A DNA stretch of 19,677 nt from Bacteroidales bacterium UBA1794 (lineage in GTDB: Bacteria; Bacteroidota; Bacteroidia; Bacteroidales; Bacteroidaceae). The notes under the pieces were generated by a model. The model worked only from the letters and a program-made list of their open reading frames with translations. It ran no database searches and was not told the origin of the DNA. The position numbers and the translations under genes are program-made. Shown here one piece after another: positions 17,007 to 19,677 of this stretch. The number at the start of each line of letters is the position of its first letter. Position 1 is the first letter of the stretch. Where the stretch lies: contig DCFW01000013.1 in assembly GCA_002315435.1 (NCBI GenBank), positions 59,656 through 79,332 on the forward strand, written 5' to 3'.

Positions 17007-17156
17007 AGTTTGTAAATAAATATTATTGTTGTTTTATACCATTTCTTTCATATACGTGTTCATTGAGACATTTGTCTTCACATCGTAGTATAAATCTTGA
17101 TAAAATCATTTCTATTATTTAGTTAGTTTGAAATAGTCATTAATGTAAAGTCGTTT

Positions 17157-17636
17157 TCATCCATGTATCAGAGTCTGTAAATAGACTATGAAATCAACAG
17201 CATCCAGTGGAGTTGAATGTAGCAGATCATACGAGCGGATGATCTTTGTCAATTCCGTCTCTTGAGGAGATCCTGCCAGTACTTTCATTTTCTTTTCCTT
17301 TTCCACAACTATAATCCCATCCGGCGTATAATCTACTCCGGTGAATTCCACGCAATCATCTGTTTGTGACAATATACGTCCACCGGCAGCTGTGATACTT
17401 TCCAGCACCGATGATAACTTCTCCGATGGGAAACCTGCGGTCATCATTTCCAAACCGCTCCTGCGCACTTTCCGTGCCACACGATATTTCATTACTCGTG
17501 CTAAAGCGTAAGCACCCGCATTGTATGCATGAAAGAAGAATCCTATTTTCATTAGGCACAACACTTCATTTCCGCTTTCCTCCTGTCTGTTGATCAATTC
17601 TTGTTCTTTGATCGTTTGATCATTTAATTTCGCCAT
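17157..17636 (-). CDS. Stand-alone MutS domain I-like protein
   Basis: The 159-aa product resembles only the N-terminal mismatch-recognition domain of MutS and has no ATPase domain. The segment LMKIGFFFHAYNAGAYALARVM (28-49) aligns with the MutS stretch around its GDFYELF motif, and TAGFPSEKLSSVLESITAAGGRI (66-88) aligns with the MutS MAGIP...LVNQG stretch. The mismatch-reading Phe-x-Glu becomes Phe34-Phe35-His36, so the Glu is missing. An N-terminal charged helix (1-25) and a C-terminal helical region (125-159) flank the domain. Small MutS-like proteins of this kind occur, as I recall, as accessory genes (msl) of Bacteroides diversity-generating retroelements. The gene lies about 270 bp downstream of a fimbrillin-like gene with a suitable target domain. 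The domain call is fairly sure; the retroelement link is inference. Confidence 0.75.
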   Translation of the reverse strand: MAKLNDQTIKEQELINRQEESGNEVLCLMKIGFFFHAYNAGAYALARVMKYRVARKVRRSGLEMMTAGFPSEKLSSVLESITAAGGRILSQTDDCVEFTGVDYTPDGIIVVEKEKKMKVLAGSPQETELTKIIRSYDLLHSTPLDAVDFIVYLQTLIHG

Positions 17637-17760
17637 AATGTCTACTATTTATAATTGTTTATTACTTTATTATTTATATCGCTTTTTTACTTCTTTCTTT
17701 TTATTGTTGCTTTCAACCTATTCCTTAAACCCTTTTATCCGTCTTACGACTTTTATTCCT

Positions 17761-17799
17761 CTTGCGAAGGATCGCTTTGTCAGGAGAGCTTCGCACAAG
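17761..17799. other. Hairpin downstream of the fimbrillin-like gene
   Basis: CTTG and CGAAG (17761-17769) pair with CTTCG and CAAG (17789-17799), with a 2-base bulge on the right arm. It is the only sizeable structure I see in the 270-bp gap between the fimbrillin-like and MutS-like genes. The minus-strand flank is not T-rich, so a simple terminator is doubtful. No gene is supported in this gap. Confidence 0.4.
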
Positions 17800-17906
17800 C
17801 TGATTACTCAAAATGCACGTTTCCGTAGGCTTAATTGACGGGATAATCGGTTTAATTAAATATCTCATATTCTATAACGCAAGCATTTATACGACTTCTC
17901 ATTGCC

Positions 17907-19652
17907 TTAGAAAGCTAACGCTGACCTAACCCTATAATTTGCACTTGTGTAGGATTTAGTGTTGTAGTTCAAGTAGAGACTGCCACCACTATTACCCATG
18001 CTGCATGCGCTAGACGCACTCCACTCCGAACTCGACCAAAAACATCGTGATATGCTTAAGCTGCAATCAAATGTTTCGCCACTAGCTGCACTTAAATATG
18101 TATTTATTGCTGCTGATGCGGTAATAGCAGCATTGCTCGTCCAATATCCATAAGTTGTATTATCTACATCCACAGCCCTTGTTATACCACCTAGGTTTTT
18201 TATTATCATATACCATTGTCCTTGACTAGGCAAATACCAACCACTTGTGCTGGATGGAGCTGCGTATTTGGTTCCTCCTATACTTGCCGTTCCATAATTT
18301 AAGGCATAATAAATGGGAGGATAATTTGTTTGTGAATATGCTGATTTATTTTTAATTGTTTGACAATGACTGTACCCATCCATATCACTTTCCATCAATG
18401 CTGTTGTATTAATTTCTGTCGTAAATTCTTGTGTGTTGGCATAGGTACTTGATGACCATGTTACCGCAGATGTAGCGTTAGTCAACGCCATCGCATATCC
18501 ATGCACCCAACCGTTCACACTATCAGTTGCACTAATTGCATTCGAAAATACCACACCAATAGCCGTCTTTCCTGTAGGGCTAGCTGATGCACCAAATGTT
18601 CCATCACTATAATAGTAATCCCCTATATTGGGCAAACATCTCACCCTCACGTCTGCTTCATCGGCTCCATCAATATTAATATTATAGGTATAACTATAGT
18701 TACGCGGTACATTATAATTGGTATAATCCGACATACCCGTTCCTCCTAAATAAACCCTATAGACAGCATGCCAGCCGCTATCGGCGCGTGCTGCATATAC
18801 CAACAAATAACTCGCATCCGTGGGAGCATTCGTTTTACTTCGAGAAAAAAATGAAGTTGCTCCGGATTTTCTGCCTACTAAGTTCTCATACATATAGTAA
18901 CAAGGGCTTACTTTGGTTGTACTGCCCAATCCCGACACGGCATCAAAATTGCCATACGTCCCTTTCGCATTAAAGTAAGTACTATCTGTTGCGTTGGTCA
19001 GATAACTTGACATCGGCACGTGACACAACTGATATCCCGTAATGGTAATGCCCGTTGCAGGCGTTATATTAAATGTCACTTTCGAGCCTAATCGTGTTAA
19101 AGTAATACTTGGGGTGTTTGATGATGCTGTGGCAGAGATTGTCACACTACTCATTTGACCGAACATGGTCATGTTGCTGCCATTACCCAATGTGGCAGCT
19201 GAAGACATCAAAATAAATTTCTTATTAAAGTTACTGACAGTGGCTACGTTTTTCAATGAATCGGAAGGCAGGTTTGCTACAGCGTAGATTGTGCAACCGC
19301 TAGCCACGCGAGTGGGTACAGTCACTGTAAATGAGGAAGTTTGAGACGTGCCGTATGTTTGATAAGTACTTCCGATCAACTTGCTGTTACTGTCAAATAT
19401 AAGCACGTTGATATTGTCCACCTGGCTTTCACTGGTGCCGGTGGACGAGAGGGAGCGTGTCAATGAAGTTTGCTGTTGCAGGTTGAATGTAAGACGTACC
19501 TGTGTGCTGTCGCTACTTGTGGTGGAGCCGCTCGTCACGGAATCGTCCACACAAGAGGAGAACAGCAGCAAAGGAAGAAGTAATAACCCCATCCATTTCC
19601 ATCTGCTTGCATATCCACGTTTTATATATCTATTTATTATCTTCTTGTTCAT
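17907..19652 (-). CDS. Fimbrillin-like lipoprotein with C-terminal FISUMP/DUF1566-type domain (candidate pilus tip adhesin)
   Basis: The 581-aa protein has a positively charged N terminus, then a lipoprotein signal ending LLLFSSC with Cys34 lipidated. Residues about 50-340 resemble the fimbrillin (FimA/Mfa-like) fold: TQVRLTFNLQQQTSLTRSL, VDNINVLIFDSNSKLI, CTIYAVANLPSDSL, and the late YSYTYNINIDG strand. From about 350 to the end is a FISUMP/DUF1566-type domain (TGKTAIGVVFSNAI, GWYLPSQGQWYMI, YWTSNA, CFWSSSEWSASSACS, YRVRSALAF), which adopts a C-type-lectin-like fold in relatives. It is probably a surface pilus subunit or tip adhesin. The last 45 residues match the position and style of the variable region of DGR target proteins, with 22 of 32 codons from Glu543 to Arg574 ending in T or C. 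The upstream promoter lies outside the window. Confidence 0.88.
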   Translation of the reverse strand: MNKKIINRYIKRGYASRWKWMGLLLLPLLLFSSCVDDSVTSGSTTSSDSTQVRLTFNLQQQTSLTRSLSSTGTSESQVDNINVLIFDSNSKLIGSTYQTYGTSQTSSFTVTVPTRVASGCTIYAVANLPSDSLKNVATVSNFNKKFILMSSAATLGNGSNMTMFGQMSSVTISATASSNTPSITLTRLGSKVTFNITPATGITITGYQLCHVPMSSYLTNATDSTYFNAKGTYGNFDAVSGLGSTTKVSPCYYMYENLVGRKSGATSFFSRSKTNAPTDASYLLVYAARADSGWHAVYRVYLGGTGMSDYTNYNVPRNYSYTYNINIDGADEADVRVRCLPNIGDYYYSDGTFGASASPTGKTAIGVVFSNAISATDSVNGWVHGYAMALTNATSAVTWSSSTYANTQEFTTEINTTALMESDMDGYSHCQTIKNKSAYSQTNYPPIYYALNYGTASIGGTKYAAPSSTSGWYLPSQGQWYMIIKNLGGITRAVDVDNTTYGYWTSNAAITASAAINTYLSAASGETFDCSLSISRCFWSSSEWSASSACSMGNSGGSLYLNYNTKSYTSANYRVRSALAF

Positions 19653-19677
19653 AAAAAAATCTACATTTCTCTTGTTT

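Noticed and set aside
16949..17156. Candidate DGR template repeat between the MutS-like gene and the 147-aa gene
   Set aside because: I compared this stretch by eye with the 3' end of the fimbrillin-like gene and saw no matching segment. A computed alignment would be needed to exclude a degenerate one.
17638..17838. 66-aa plus-strand ORF in the gap between the MutS-like and fimbrillin-like genes
   Set aside because: Low-complexity Leu/Phe/Tyr sequence from AT-rich DNA, with no signal or family likeness and opposite orientation to all neighbours.

Overview
The window looks like chromosomal DNA of a gut Bacteroidales, most likely Bacteroides or a close relative. The evidence is a SusC/SusD outer-membrane pair, a fimbrillin-type lipoprotein, a Bacteroidetes-type II-C Cas9, and promoter elements of the Bacteroides form (TTTG, about 19 bp, TAnnTTTG). 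The genus is inferred; no rRNA or tRNA is present.

Positions 1-7610 hold a type II-C CRISPR-Cas locus. The array runs from the left edge (cut inside a repeat) to 2522, with 38 full 36-bp repeats, one partial repeat and 38 spacers of 29-30 bp. A leader follows, then cas2, cas1 and cas9, all on the minus strand and tightly packed (2-bp gap and 4-bp overlap). No csn2 or cas4 is present. A complete tracrRNA lies divergently beyond cas9 on the plus strand. Its anti-repeat pairs only with the minus-strand transcript of the repeat, so the array is read leftward from the leader next to cas2. The cas9 and tracrRNA promoters overlap face to face.

Positions 7611-8960 hold a GNAT acetyltransferase (+), a strong hairpin between convergent genes, and a small secreted Arg/Asp/Tyr-rich protein (-).

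Positions 8963-16400 form a four-gene minus-strand operon: susC-like TonB-dependent transporter, susD-like lipoprotein, M28 zinc aminopeptidase, and a TlpA-like thioredoxin with an N-terminal DUF4369-like region. Gaps are 7-20 bp. With a peptidase and no glycosidase, this reads as a peptide or protein acquisition locus.

Positions 16440-19677 hold an unrecognised 147-aa protein, a 159-aa stand-alone MutS-domain-I-like protein, and a 581-aa fimbrillin-like lipoprotein ending in a FISUMP/DUF1566-type (C-type-lectin-like) domain, all on the minus strand. The last two together resemble the target and MutS-like accessory gene of a Bacteroides diversity-generating retroelement (DGR). No reverse transcriptase or template repeat is visible in the window. 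This is the most interesting lead, but it is an inference.
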